From contig JAWPGT010000003.1 of assembly GCA_034638255.1 (NCBI GenBank), positions 868,001 to 932,000 of the forward strand: 64,000 nt of DNA. The letters are read 5' to 3'. Below are positions 1-10,307 of the stretch, piece after piece. Below the pieces are notes generated by a model that ran no database searches, had not been told where the DNA came from, and saw only the letters and a list, made by a program, of their open reading frames with translations. The position numbers were made by a program, and so were the translations under genes. Source of the DNA: Coprinus comatus. Its lineage: Eukaryota > Basidiomycota > Agaricomycetes > Agaricales > Agaricaceae. How positions within the stretch are numbered: position 1 is the first letter of the stretch; each line of letters opens with the position of its first letter.

Positions 1-168
1 AAGGGATTATTGATTTTACTCACAACACCCTTTATGCTTGTCGGAGCTGTATTGGGAGTTGTTGGAGGTATTCTAGATGGTGTTGGAAAGATATTGAAGG
101 GAATTGGGAGATTGTCACGACAATTATCTTACACCGGGTCGCCGAAGGGCGGTGTTGAACAACCCTAA
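1..168 (+). CDS. 3' end of a small hypothetical glycine-rich protein (partial)
   Basis: The window opens inside a reading frame that stays open from base 1 to a TAA at 166-168, giving a 55-residue C-terminal piece. It is a hydrophobic, glycine-patterned stretch (residues about 5-40, with G at regular 3-4 residue spacing such as VLGVVGGILDGVG) followed by a short basic tail. I do not recognise a named family. The next gene to the right (835-1343) ends in a similar block (PIILGAAV... GGFGKVCVGFGQLA), so the two look like tandem paralogues. The GxxxG-type pattern would suit a membrane-inserted or amphipathic helix, but this is inference. The 5' part lies outside the window. Confidence 0.55.
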   Translation, partial: KGLLILLTTPFMLVGAVLGVVGGILDGVGKILKGIGRLSRQLSYTGSPKGGVEQP

Positions 169-834
169 AGCTAAAGTTTTGTGTCTTTCGATACCCATTT
201 TATCCGTACCGTTCGAAGTTTTTATTTCGTACGATTGGTGCCAGTAGAAACAATCTAGAGAGTAATGATGAGCTGTGTAACCGTGATTTATATCTTGATT
301 TGTCGTGATGTGTAATAATTCATGTAATTGATGGATGGATATTCCTTTTCAGCTTCAGTTCTCCTTCCACTGCTCTTTTGGACTTGAAACGACTTGAAAC
401 GGACAGTCACTCCACACTTCCGAACTTAATAAACCCTCGTCCAATGAGGTACCTTGGCGACCTTACAAAATATCCGCTGCATATTATCATTAGGGGTGGC
501 TATGGCCTTCTAATGTCCATATAGAAGCTTTGATCCTGGAAAACGGGCCAATCCTACAAAACAAGAATAGCGCCTATTAGAAGTCAAGAACTACTTGACA
601 CGAGGATGCCTCGAGTCAATCATATAAGTAGATCATGCCCACACGAATGGAATTCTCTAGATCCCACTCGTTCCATAAAGCCCGTAAAGGTCCTCCCTCA
701 CGATCAAGAGGACTTAATTTCTTTTGATTTGATCGCTTGCAGCAGCATCTTGGTCAATTTAAAAGTGCGATTTTGCGAAGCCTCGATCCTGAAATCAAAA
801 CGTTTTCATTGTTTTTTTTCTTCTTTTCAATACA
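169..834. other. Intergenic spacer between the two small glycine-rich protein genes
   Basis: No coding frame with a plausible start and family resemblance was found. An open frame at 606-854 overlaps the next gene start and looks like a shadow. A pyrimidine-rich tract (about 808-825) lies just before the ATG at 835, as at many fungal promoters. Confidence 0.5.
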
Positions 835-1343
835 ATGATTGTGGATACCAATAACGAAATCGACAAAGCGAGTCCAAAACACGTTAGGGTCACCGTCGGA
901 CCCAATCTCCATCCTCATTCAAGATGTCCTCAATACCTCGAATCACTTGAAGATCTTGATCCTCCTCCTTTATACGAAGATATCGAATGGGATCAGGTTC
1001 CCCCAAAACTTGAACTCCAGCCTACTGCATCAAAGTAAGTAAGATTTTATTGCATCCTCTCATCATACACTGTCCGTTTGGTGCTAACAAATGAAATCAG
1101 TGGCACGCTAATCACTACGACCTCCCCACCATTGCCCCGGGCGTACAACAATGCCGCGACCAATCTATTAACGAAATAATAGAGGGTGCCAAACAAATTA
1201 CAGAGGCACCAATCATTCTAGGAGCTGCTGTATTGACAGCAACTGGTAAATTCTTCGGGGGCTTTGGGAAGGTTTGCGTTGGTTTTGGGCAACTCGCGGA
1301 TGCAACAGCGAGAGAACTTGCATCTCGTATCAACCGAAACTGA
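835..1343 (+). CDS. Small hypothetical protein, paralogue of the gene at 1-168
   Basis: Exon 1 starts at ATG 835 and encodes about 66 acidic, proline-containing residues with a PPPLYEDIEW segment. A second coding block runs from 1101 to the TGA at 1341-1343; it starts WHANHYDLPTIAP and ends in the glycine-patterned helix also seen in the gene at 1-168. A typical intron (GTAAGT at 1035, branch-like CTAAC near 1084, AG at 1099-1100) separates them. The canonical junction leaves exon 2 one base out of phase with the block that looks coding. A weaker in-phase donor inside exon 1 (the GTT after WDQ), a one-base assembly error or a real frameshift could each explain this. Function unknown; no signal peptide seen. 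Confidence 0.5.
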
Positions 1344-1416
1344 TCGTTGGTGCGATACCTACGACTATGACCCCCGCCCATATCATTCCAAGCCCACCTT
1401 TCATTTCTCTTCGTGA

Positions 1417-1447
<31 letters not shown>

Positions 1448-2518
1448 TATTTTTGTTGTTGTTGTAATATAGTAGAAAAGGAGGAAGCGGGTAAAGAAAG
1501 ATCCAACGGTGAGCGTCTACCCATTTCCTCATTCACAAACCTCAACTAATGATAATAAAAAAAATTCCTTCCCCCTATCTCTTCTTAACTCTTTTCCCCC
1601 AAATCAGGTTGGTTTACTTCGTACATCGTCGTGTAACCTTTTGCAGACCATATCGGCGATGATGATATTCTCTTCAACATTCATAACATTCAAACACAAT
1701 AATCCACTCACCACTCACCACTCACCACCCACCACTGACAAAAAAAAACAAGAGAATATCATCACCGACGAGATGGTCTTGCTTTAGATTTTAGGAAGAT
1801 ATGTGAAGTATTTATTGTACTAAAGGAAATTACTTTCTCCTCCTTTTTGTTGATTGTTTTTTGCTTATATTTATTAACTTGCTTTCGTCTTCGAGTCTAT
1901 CTTCCTTTTTCTTCTTTTTTTTGTTTGTTTTTGCTATCTTGTTAAATGTCGAATCGTTTCTGTTTGTAATAACCACCACTCAGTACTCATTTTTTGTATA
2001 GCTCCAACTCCCGCATGATGGAGATGATTCATGGTTATAATAAAATCTCGTTTGTATTCTTTTCTGTACGTGGAAATTGTGGAAGAAATGAGTTTCGAAA
2101 TGTGCATTGCTTTTGTTGGAGTAGTAAGCGTGTGTGAATGTATGATAAAAAAAATGTACGAATTGTAGAAATGGAAAGAAAAAATTCGTTTTGTACTTGA
2201 ACAAAAAATAAAATAAAATAAAAATAAAAAAGCTCTAAAAAGGAGCAAAGAAAGTAAAAGAAGAATGAGTGAAAAAAAGAAATAGGAAGGTGCTACTCGT
2301 AGATTAGTAACAATAACTGGATAATATAAGAAGAGAAAGAAAAAAGGAAAAAAAAATCCAATCCAATCCAATCCAATCCGATTAATCCACCATCCGCAAA
2401 TTCAATGGATATAGCAATACCCAAAAATATACCACCAAAAAAATTATCCAAGTAACAAGCACCAAAGCAAGAGATCAAAAAAAAACCGCGAACATGTCCA
2501 AATCTTTTTTCTCTCTCT
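1344..2518. other. Low-complexity spacer between two convergent genes
   Basis: About 1.2 kb with homopolymer T and A tracts (e.g. 1419-1438), TTTTTCTT-rich stretches and an AATCC microsatellite near 2355. Open frames here are Phe/Leu- or Lys-rich low-complexity shadows. It probably holds the 3' UTRs of the small protein gene and of the PAQR gene, which point at each other. Confidence 0.5.
2355..2379. repeat. Pentanucleotide microsatellite (AATCC)5
   Basis: Five exact AATCC units in a row, in the putative 3' flank of the PAQR gene. It is likely length-variable between strains. Confidence 0.8.
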
Positions 2519-4524
2519 TCAATTCGCCAAAGTGGAAGCCGAGTAGTCGGCTATACATTGCAAGCCTTCCTTCATAGACTGCATACCCTGTCTATGTTGA
2601 CTAACAGCTAGCACGATGAAACAATGCCAGATGGCATGCGAGTTTCCTCCCACCCGATCTAGATATTGTCGGATGGTATCGGGGAGGTGACGTTCCGGCC
2701 AATGAGTTGCATAGAATATGAGACCGATAAGGTAGGATGCGAAGGATGGAAGGAGGGGTGCTACATCAGTGAATTATTAGTTAGACGTGGATAATTTGTC
2801 TGAAGGATTGTAAATATAGACGTACCAACAAACTCCTTCATTTCTTGATGTGAATGCAGCATTGACATACCTATCATAGGTGCAACGCCCATGAAAGCCA
2901 GGGTAAGGAAGAATCCTACACGATGGAACTAAAATTTTCAAATCATTGAGGAATATGTTCCATCAGAATATGATATCAGGAACGTACACGGTATTCATGC
3001 ATATTAAACCAAGCCATAAAGGGGAAAATATTCCCCATTATGCCTGTCACAAGACAGAGGGCTAAGAACATGTGGCCGACTTGAGGATGACATTGGTATC
3101 CATAATGTACCACTGTCCCGACGCTAGCACTGATAAGCCAACCGATTCCTACATAATCTACCCTGGCACAAAACACCATGCTGGAGTGGTCTGCACAGCC
3201 CGACATTGTGTGCCAGACAGAACTTGCGAAGAGGCAGAGGCAGGCAAAGGACATGAAACAAACTTCCGTGGTATCGAAGTGAGTTGGGTTGCGAATGATT
3301 GAGATGATGTTGATTAGATAGAGAATAAATGGTACGAGGTGGGTATGAATATTGACTGAACAAACTAGTGATTAATTACTTAAAGAAAGGAGTGATGAGA
3401 CTGCTTACGAGTTTCGTTGTGCAGCATGAAGACCGATTTGATGAGCAAAGGCCAGCGTTCTATTGGTATAAATCTAGAAACCGTCAGTTAATGCATGTTT
3501 TAAATTATGAGATTCTTTTTCTTTTTTACCTGTAGCCTTGGGTAACGAATGGATTGTTTTTCCATGGATGTGGAAGGTCATGATATGTAATAAGGGACAT
3601 GCCCTCGAGGGAACGTCTGACCGCTTTGGTAACTTCGGAAGCAGCATGCTCGAGCATGCCTTCTTCCTCACCGTCTGATTCAGGCATGTCAGGTTTTACG
3701 TTGGTGATTTCGGCGACTAACTCTGAAGAGAGTAAAGCATCCATAAATTCATGCAGGAGGGAGCTTGGCGCAAGGGATTGGAAGCCAAACATCTTTGTGA
3801 ACTCGACCTCCATGGATGATAGATGGGAATGCAGATTTTGTAGGTGCGTAGAGAGCGTAGGAACATAGCCCAAGTGTTTGTTGAGATCTATCTCTTGGAT
3901 GCAAGTCTTGACGTCGTCAAATTTCGTGCGCATGTCTGTAAAATCTGGGAGATGGGCGCGGACGTCGTCCATGTCTGGGAGGTGAGGCATGTCGGGCAAA
4001 TGTGAGCGCATTTCCGCCATGTCAGGGATGTGAGGGAGCTCTGGAAAATGTTCTGCCAAAGAAGACATGTCGGGCAACTCTGGGAGATGGGCATTAAGGA
4101 AACTCTCTACTGAGGCTAGCTCAGTAGTAAAATGAACGTCCGGAAGGTGAGAACACACGTCTGCACGAATGCCATTGAGCATCTCGAGTGCTGTCTGCGC
4201 CCAGAGTCGCGCCTCTTCTATTTTAGTTTCTCCTCTAGCTTTCCATGATTCTAGATCAGGTGATTCTAGTTTAGACAGACGTCGTTCGAGTTCGGCCAGA
4301 TACGAAAGAACTAGAAAACGAAGCGAGGCGAGAGTTTGCGCCGGAGATGCAGAGGAAAGGTCAAGACCGTTGTGGGGAGACGGTAGAGCCTTGCATAACT
4401 GCAAAGGAGAAAGCCTGGTCGTGCCAGAGCCCGACGCCCTGCGGGTTACCTGGCGCAGGCGCAGGCTGGGCGTGAGATTTGTGTGGGAGAGTGCGACGGT
4501 AGTGGATGTCGCTGATGAAGACAT
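2519..4524 (-). CDS. PAQR/haemolysin III-family membrane protein with long N-terminal domain (Izh3-like)
   Basis: The five-exon model reads 3530-4524, 3409-3473, 2988-3355, 2826-2928 and 2519-2760 and stays in frame for 590 residues. The C-terminal 250 or so residues are a progestin/adipoQ receptor domain with its conserved polar motifs: E-x2-N-x3-H in NETLNIHTHL, S-x3-H-x in SSVWHTMSGC, then ARVDYVGI, and H-x3-H in SHAIWH near the C-terminus. In the family these metal-binding residues sit at the membrane face of a 7-TM bundle. The roughly 330-residue N-terminal extension is soluble and carries repeated LPD/LPDM units (about residues 148-205). Yeast Izh3 has a comparable extension and acts in zinc and sterol homeostasis; the same role here is inference. 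Confidence 0.88.
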
Positions 4525-4810
4525 GACGATGAAAACAGAAGAGGCGGAGAGGTGGTCAGATAAATATCATGTGGAAAGACGGCGGGATCCTGGTGGCTGC
4601 AATGCCCAAAATTCCGTATTATGTAAGCAATGTGATCCGGCGCCAAGGTGCAACAGGCAACAGCCATCTGACAGCCATGCTATTTCACTACGCGTGTGTA
4701 AGTTGCCATCATTCGTTTAATCATCCATACAGACTCATCAAGAGTCATAAATGCGCATATATTCACTATGCTTATCTCTTCCCAACTTCAAATTAGTTCC
4801 AACAAACTAG

Positions 4811-5470
4811 ATGGGTGTTGTCGTGCCCAAGCTCCTTGTCGTCGGCCTAGGAAATCTCCCACTGCCTCTTACCAGACATAGGTATATCCATATATGCTCC
4901 AAAATTACCATAATAATGCTGACGCACCATTTAGTGTTGGTCATCTCATAGTAGACTCATTAGCGGAACGTTTAGGCATCCGTTTGGCAAATGGAAAAGG
5001 GGGCTACGCAGGCCATGGCGATGTATATGTTGGTGAAACGCTAGTTTCGTTGACTTTGTTCAAGTCCAGTAGGTGTATTTAATGAGCCATTTCTGTGTCC
5101 CTTTCTGATTGAAGCCCGTGTAGAATCTTTAATGAACATCTCCGGACCTTCCGTGGCGGACATTTATCGCAAGTCTTGTCGTTCTCCAAGCTCCATGATC
5201 GTAGTCTCGGACTCTCTCTCCCACAAAGTCGGAACCCTTTCTGCCCGTTTAGGTGGCTCTGCTAATGGTCATAATGGCGTCAAGAGCGTCATATCTGCCC
5301 TTGGAGGCGAGCAAAACTTTTGGCGATTCCGCGTCGGTATTGGACGGGATCAGACAGACGCTGCTGCATATGTCCTTGGCAGACTTTCAAATTTTGAGAA
5401 GCAGTTCTGGACACAAGAAGGATTAGATTCTGTTCTGGCTGAACTTGAACGTGCGGCAAAAAAGGGTTAA
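4811..5470 (+). CDS. PTH1: Peptidyl-tRNA hydrolase (bacterial Pth type, probably mitochondrial)
   Basis: Three exons (4811-4881, 4935-5068, 5115-5470) join in frame to 186 residues. The enzyme frees tRNA from prematurely released peptidyl-tRNA. Family landmarks are present in order: VVGLGN near the N-terminus, TRHSVGH with the catalytic histidine, the MNISG segment with its substrate-binding Asn, VVSDSLSHKVG with the Asp, and GHNGVKS. There is no long transit peptide, so localisation is not settled. It is transcribed divergently from the PAQR gene, 286 bp away. A donor-like GTTAAG overlaps the stop, and an exon-like stretch follows at 5529; an alternative C-terminus is possible. Confidence 0.9.
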
Positions 5471-5528
5471 GGGGTGAGTGTACCCTATCCGTATACCTAC
5501 CAATTTACAACCTAACTCGCTTACTCAG

Positions 5529-6036
5529 AAGAAATTCAATTTATTACTTTCGGTTGGGACGGTCCGAAATTACTTACTCGAACGGAAGGGAATTCCCCTC
5601 TCACCTCCAACGACGCTCTACTAGAAGTTATTGTGAAAGATTATCGCACGGCATAGATATTAAAACTTTTGCCAACTTCTTTACCCGCTATACCTCCTCC
5701 TCCTTCCCGGAGCATACGACGCCCTCCCACACTCTCAGCATCATAACATGTTACACATTGTACCCTACCCCCAATACCCTTATAATCAGAATCTTGGATC
5801 ACGAGATGGTCATAAACTAATTCTAACGTGCAATACAATTCAATTTTTAGGAACTTCTTTCATTACGAAGGCGTCGTTACATGCGGTATGTTTTCGATTT
5901 TAAGGTCTCGTAGCGCATTCCATAGCATGGGGTGTGGGACTTCTGACAGAATAATGTCGCTTCCTAGCATATCTCGGACTTATGGGAAGAGAAGCAAGAA
6001 TAGGAGAAGATACGCCGAGAGAACTGAAATATCCTT
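5529..6036 (+). other. Coding-like stretch, structure unresolved (small gene or alternative PTH 3' exons)
   Basis: After a clean acceptor (CTTACTCAG) an open frame reads QFITFGWDGPKLLTRTEG and on to a TAG at about 5653. Further on, an exon-like piece (5851-5884, NFFHYEGVVTC) with good splice signals on both sides joins in frame to a terminal piece near 5970-6036 reading AYLGLMGREARIGEDTPREL and ending at TAA. These pieces look like real protein rather than shadow, but I could not find a start or connect all of them. They may form a small unannotated gene or extend the PTH transcript. No family recognised. Confidence 0.35.
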
Positions 6037-6187
6037 AAGAAGAGAGTTGGGGGAAAAGTGAAGTAAGTCGTCACCCTACACTAAGCCTATTCCTCGCTTC
6101 AGAAACCTCATAAAGGGCTCTCTTCTTCAACACTGTTCTTGGGTACAACAATTAGACCTCATCACATTTGTTTTTTTCCTGCGAACG

Positions 6188-9100
6188 ATGCATTTATATT
6201 TTCTGCCTTCAGTTGCCTTGGTGTTGCTCCCATCGTTCCTTGCTACACTTGTTGGGGCTCAACCTTCTCCTGAAGTCCAGAAGCGGATATCTGCAGCCAT
6301 AGCAGCTGCTTCTGGCTCTGAAACTCCAGATTACACTGCTTTTGTCAATCCATTTATTGGAACAGGTCTGTTCCAGACAATCGTTGTCTCATGTGCTTAA
6401 ACTGAATGATAGCTTTTAGCTAACGATGGCGATGTGTGGTAAGTGTCAGCGAGTGTTTCTGTTGTCATACAGAAATTTATTTCTCGTTAGTCCTGGTGCT
6501 TCCATCCCGTTTGGCATGGTAGGTTTGAGGGCTTCTAGCGACATTTCTAGTGGGACTGCTAATGTCTCTTACAGGTCAAATTTTCCACAGATATGACTGG
6601 CTATGCTCCAGCGGGTCAGTCAACGTCCACGCTATCTAATAGTTCATCACTGAGATGTAAGATTAATAGGTTATGTCGCTAACCCAGATGAGAAAATTCG
6701 TGGGTTGTCACCTTTGCATGACAGTGGGACCGGGTCGTCCTTAGGTTTGTTATACACACATCGGCCATGGAAAGGATGAAACGGAGCTAACATTGCCTTA
6801 TAATAGGTACATATGGAAACTTTGAAATTATGCCATTGCTCTGTCCCCGAGGGTTTGAAAGCTGTACTACGAGATTGGATGCTCGATTACGATTGCGAAA
6901 GAGGAACACAGATGGTACGCTTTAGCATATACATTGACTAGAAGTTCTTCGCTTACGTTTGTATAAATTATTAGATGCTACACCTGGATACTTTTCTCTG
7001 ACATTGGACAACAACATAAAAATGGAAGCTACACCAACCCGGAGAGCTGGATTGGAAAGATTCACTTTTCCTTCTAATTCGAAACCTTACTTTGTCCTTG
7101 ACTTGGCGAATGATTTGCCCAATTCGTTTGCTGGAGGTGAATTGAATATCGATGCAGAGCAAGGCAGAATTACAATTGGTGGTAGATATGGCTCAAGGTA
7201 AAACAATTTTCTTCTGCGTATACAGTCACTAATTTCGATATACATACTCTTCTAGCTTTGGACCTGGAAGGTTTAACTATCAAGCATTCGCATGTTATGA
7301 TCTCTTAGATGGTGGCAAACAGAAACTCGACGAATATGGCGTTTGGACTGGCGATAACTTTGGGTTAGACGCTAAAGGCCTTGGACAAACTCACTTGAAC
7401 CTAACTCTCAATCTCATTGGAGGGATATATCAATCTGGAGCATTGTTCTCATACCAAGGCAATTCTAAAGAAATAAATATACGAGTTGGAGTTTCTTTCA
7501 GGTCTGTTGATCAAGCTTGTGCAAATGCAGAAGAGGAAGTTGGAAATGCTAGTTTTGATGAAATTAGGAATAGGGCTAAGGAACTTTGGCAAGAGAAGTT
7601 GAGGAGAATTGAAATTGATGTTGCTGGTACTTTGCCTAATGTAACGGAGATGTTGTATTCTTCGTTGTATCGTGCATCTTTGACTCCGGTAAGTTTATAT
7701 TCTTTTTTTTTTTTGCCTTCCAGCGATGTAATTGAGAATGGTTTATGTAGAATAATGCAACGGGAGAAACTCAAGGTGTATTTGAGAACACAGACGCGTT
7801 CTACTTTGATTCGTTATATTGCAGGTAAGCACACACATCTTACCCAATAGCCTTTCCAAGCTCACTCTTTCGTCCTTGACATCTTAGCTGGGACACTGTG
7901 AGTGGAATATAAGATAACTAGGGAAGCCAGTAATTCACCCCTTATAGTTCAGGACGCTCTTCCCATTGATGTCACTCACTTCTCCCGTCGAATTTGCTCA
8001 AATCGTCGATACTTACATTGATGGATGGAGGAAAAATGGATGGATGCCTGAGTGTCGTGCCAATAACTTACCTGGATGGACTCAAGGAGGTAAATACACA
8101 ACATTTGACTGTCGCCTTTCGCTTTGATATATTAAATGATATTTCTCAGGTTCAAGTGCAGATAACATTGTTTCTCACTTCGCTGTGAATTATCATAATG
8201 AAGCTGCTCAACTTGGTGTTGATTTGAATGAATTGTATTCAGCTTTGTTGGCTGATGGAGAATTGAACCCTCCCGAGTGGAATATTGAAGGTAGACAGGT
8301 TAATGTTTACAAGTAAGATTGTATTTATTCTTGCATTTCGTTACGGCTAAATTTTTATGGGGTATAGGCAATTTGGTTATGTTCCGTTTGCAGTACTTGA
8401 TGTATCTAGTACTGGAAGACAGACTCGTGAAGGGAGTCGTACTCTCGAGGTATGTTAACATTGCTTGTTCATGATGAATATCGAACTCGAAACTTAATAA
8501 TACACACATTGTCTTTAGTATGCTTTCGAGGACTTTGGTATCCGTCAAGTTGCGCAACTGTTGGGCAAAGAGGATGATGTTGTCAAATATACCAACCGTT
8601 CTTTGGTAAGAAATTGAAGCTACAGAACATTCTCTACGGAATGGGCTAACACAGCGCATCTTGTCCTCAGTTCTATCGTAATGTCTGGGATCCCTCTATA
8701 GTCAGCGATGGCTTCGAAGGATTTATGCAAAAACGATATCCCAATGGAACATTCTTCTTTAATGATCCTAAGGATTGTTCTCCTCAAGATAGGAATACGA
8801 GCCGAGCTTGTTCTTTACAGGGTACCAACCAGAATGGCTTCTATGAATCATCATCTTGGGAATATAGCTGGTGAGTATACGTTATTTCCCATGATAAGAA
8901 ACCAAAACTGAGAGAGATTGATAAGGTATGCTCCTCATGATACGGCACATCTTATCGAATTAATGGGAGGAAATGTGAGTTTTTCTTTTGAAAGATAATA
9001 TATCGGGGTGTATGTAGTGTCTAACAATAAATTCAGGAAACCTTCATCAAGCGACTGGATCATTTCTTTGATGTAAGCCCTAGGCTTCTACATATACCCC

Positions 9101-9800
9101 AAGATTAAAAGGAATAATGTTGTATAATAGGCTGGCTATTATCTTGCAGGAAACGAACCTTCCTTCCAGGTATCTCCTATTTTTCTCTCCGATATTTATA
9201 AATATGTGATTAACATGTGTTATGAAGACACCTGTAGGCTACCACTATGCTAATCATCCAGCTCTTTCCGTTGATAGAGTACGACAAGTTGTGTTTGAGA
9301 ACTTTGGCATAAGTACGTTTTCACTACTTTATACTAAAACCAAAGTACATTACAGCGGGACTGACTTGATTACATTAATAATAGCCTCAGCAGGTCTTCC
9401 AGGAAACGATGATCAAGCTGCTATGGCTTCCCTACTTACATTCCACTTACTTGGTTTATACCCAGTCCCATCATCAACTCAACTTTTAATCCTGTCACCA
9501 TTCACACCAAAATATACCATCCATAACGCATTCCTCAATGTCAGCACTACTGTCACTGTAGAAAACTTCTCCAACAAATCGGTACAGAAGACTATACCTG
9601 CTGGGACACCAGCTTATGTAGAAAGTGTAACGATAAATGGGAAACAAAGTGTTTCGAGGTGTCATTTTGATTTTTATGATGTGTTTAGAGTTGGTGGTGA
9701 TGTTGTGATTAAACTTACGGATGATAAGGATGCTGCGGATAGTTGTGTTGGTGGTGTTCCTGAGAGTATTTCGACTGGTGGTTTTGCAAGCACTAGGTGA
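6188..9800 (+). CDS. Glycoside hydrolase family 92 alpha-mannosidase, secreted
   Basis: The ATG at 6188 opens a signal peptide (hydrophobic core VALVLLPSFLATLVGA). More than ten small introns interrupt a protein of roughly 770 residues. GH92 landmarks appear in order: VNPFIGT near residue 55, CPGASIPFGMVKFSTD, LHDSGTGSSLGTYG, ESSSWEYSW, GGNETFIKRLDHFFD, GNEPSFQ, and LPGNDDQAAMASLL with the acidic residues that serve Ca2+-dependent catalysis in the family. GH92 enzymes release mannose from alpha-mannosides (mostly 1,2-linked), as in N-glycans and cell-wall mannan. Several N-glycosylation sequons are visible. The frame is intact throughout and ends at TGA 9798-9800. Confidence 0.9.
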
Positions 9801-10307
9801 TTATAATTATTCCTTTCGGTTTAGGTTTTCGGTTTCAGTCGCGTTTTCGTTCTTTCTTTCTTACATTTTTTCTTTCTTTCACGAGACATGAATTTCGGTC
9901 TCTCAATGTTTGTAATGATTTGATAGTATGATAGTATACCAGATGATTCGAGAAGAATAAAAATATGTAGTTATGTTCGTCTCCTATTCGTATTCGTAGT
10001 GTACACCAAGGGGGTAACAATAACATTTGAAGGGTAAGTAAGTTAGCTAATTCCGTCAACTGTTCGTTAGAAGAAAAAAGAGAATGATATACATCTAACC
10101 AGGTATATCACATGAAGAGAAATAAAAAGAAAAGAAATCGGGGGTTTCCAAGATAGGAGGTGAGATAGGGAATATGTTAGGTATCCGGTGAAGAAAGAAA
10201 AGAAAAGAAAAGAAAAATCATTTATATTTGATGGAGAAACAATCCATCGTTTTTCGTTTCGTTCGTAGGTTATTTTCATCAACATTGTTCGTTTATCTTG
10301 TAGTGTG
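9801..10307. other. Convergent 3' spacer with AAAAG-type simple repeats
   Basis: This is the shared 3' flank of the GH92 gene and the minus-strand gene at 10308. It contains TTTC and AAAAG simple repeats (e.g. 10193-10216). No gene seen. Confidence 0.5.

Noticed and set aside
1934..2371. 145-codon minus-strand open frame
   Set aside because: Phe/Leu low-complexity text from T-rich spacer, no family and no splice signals.
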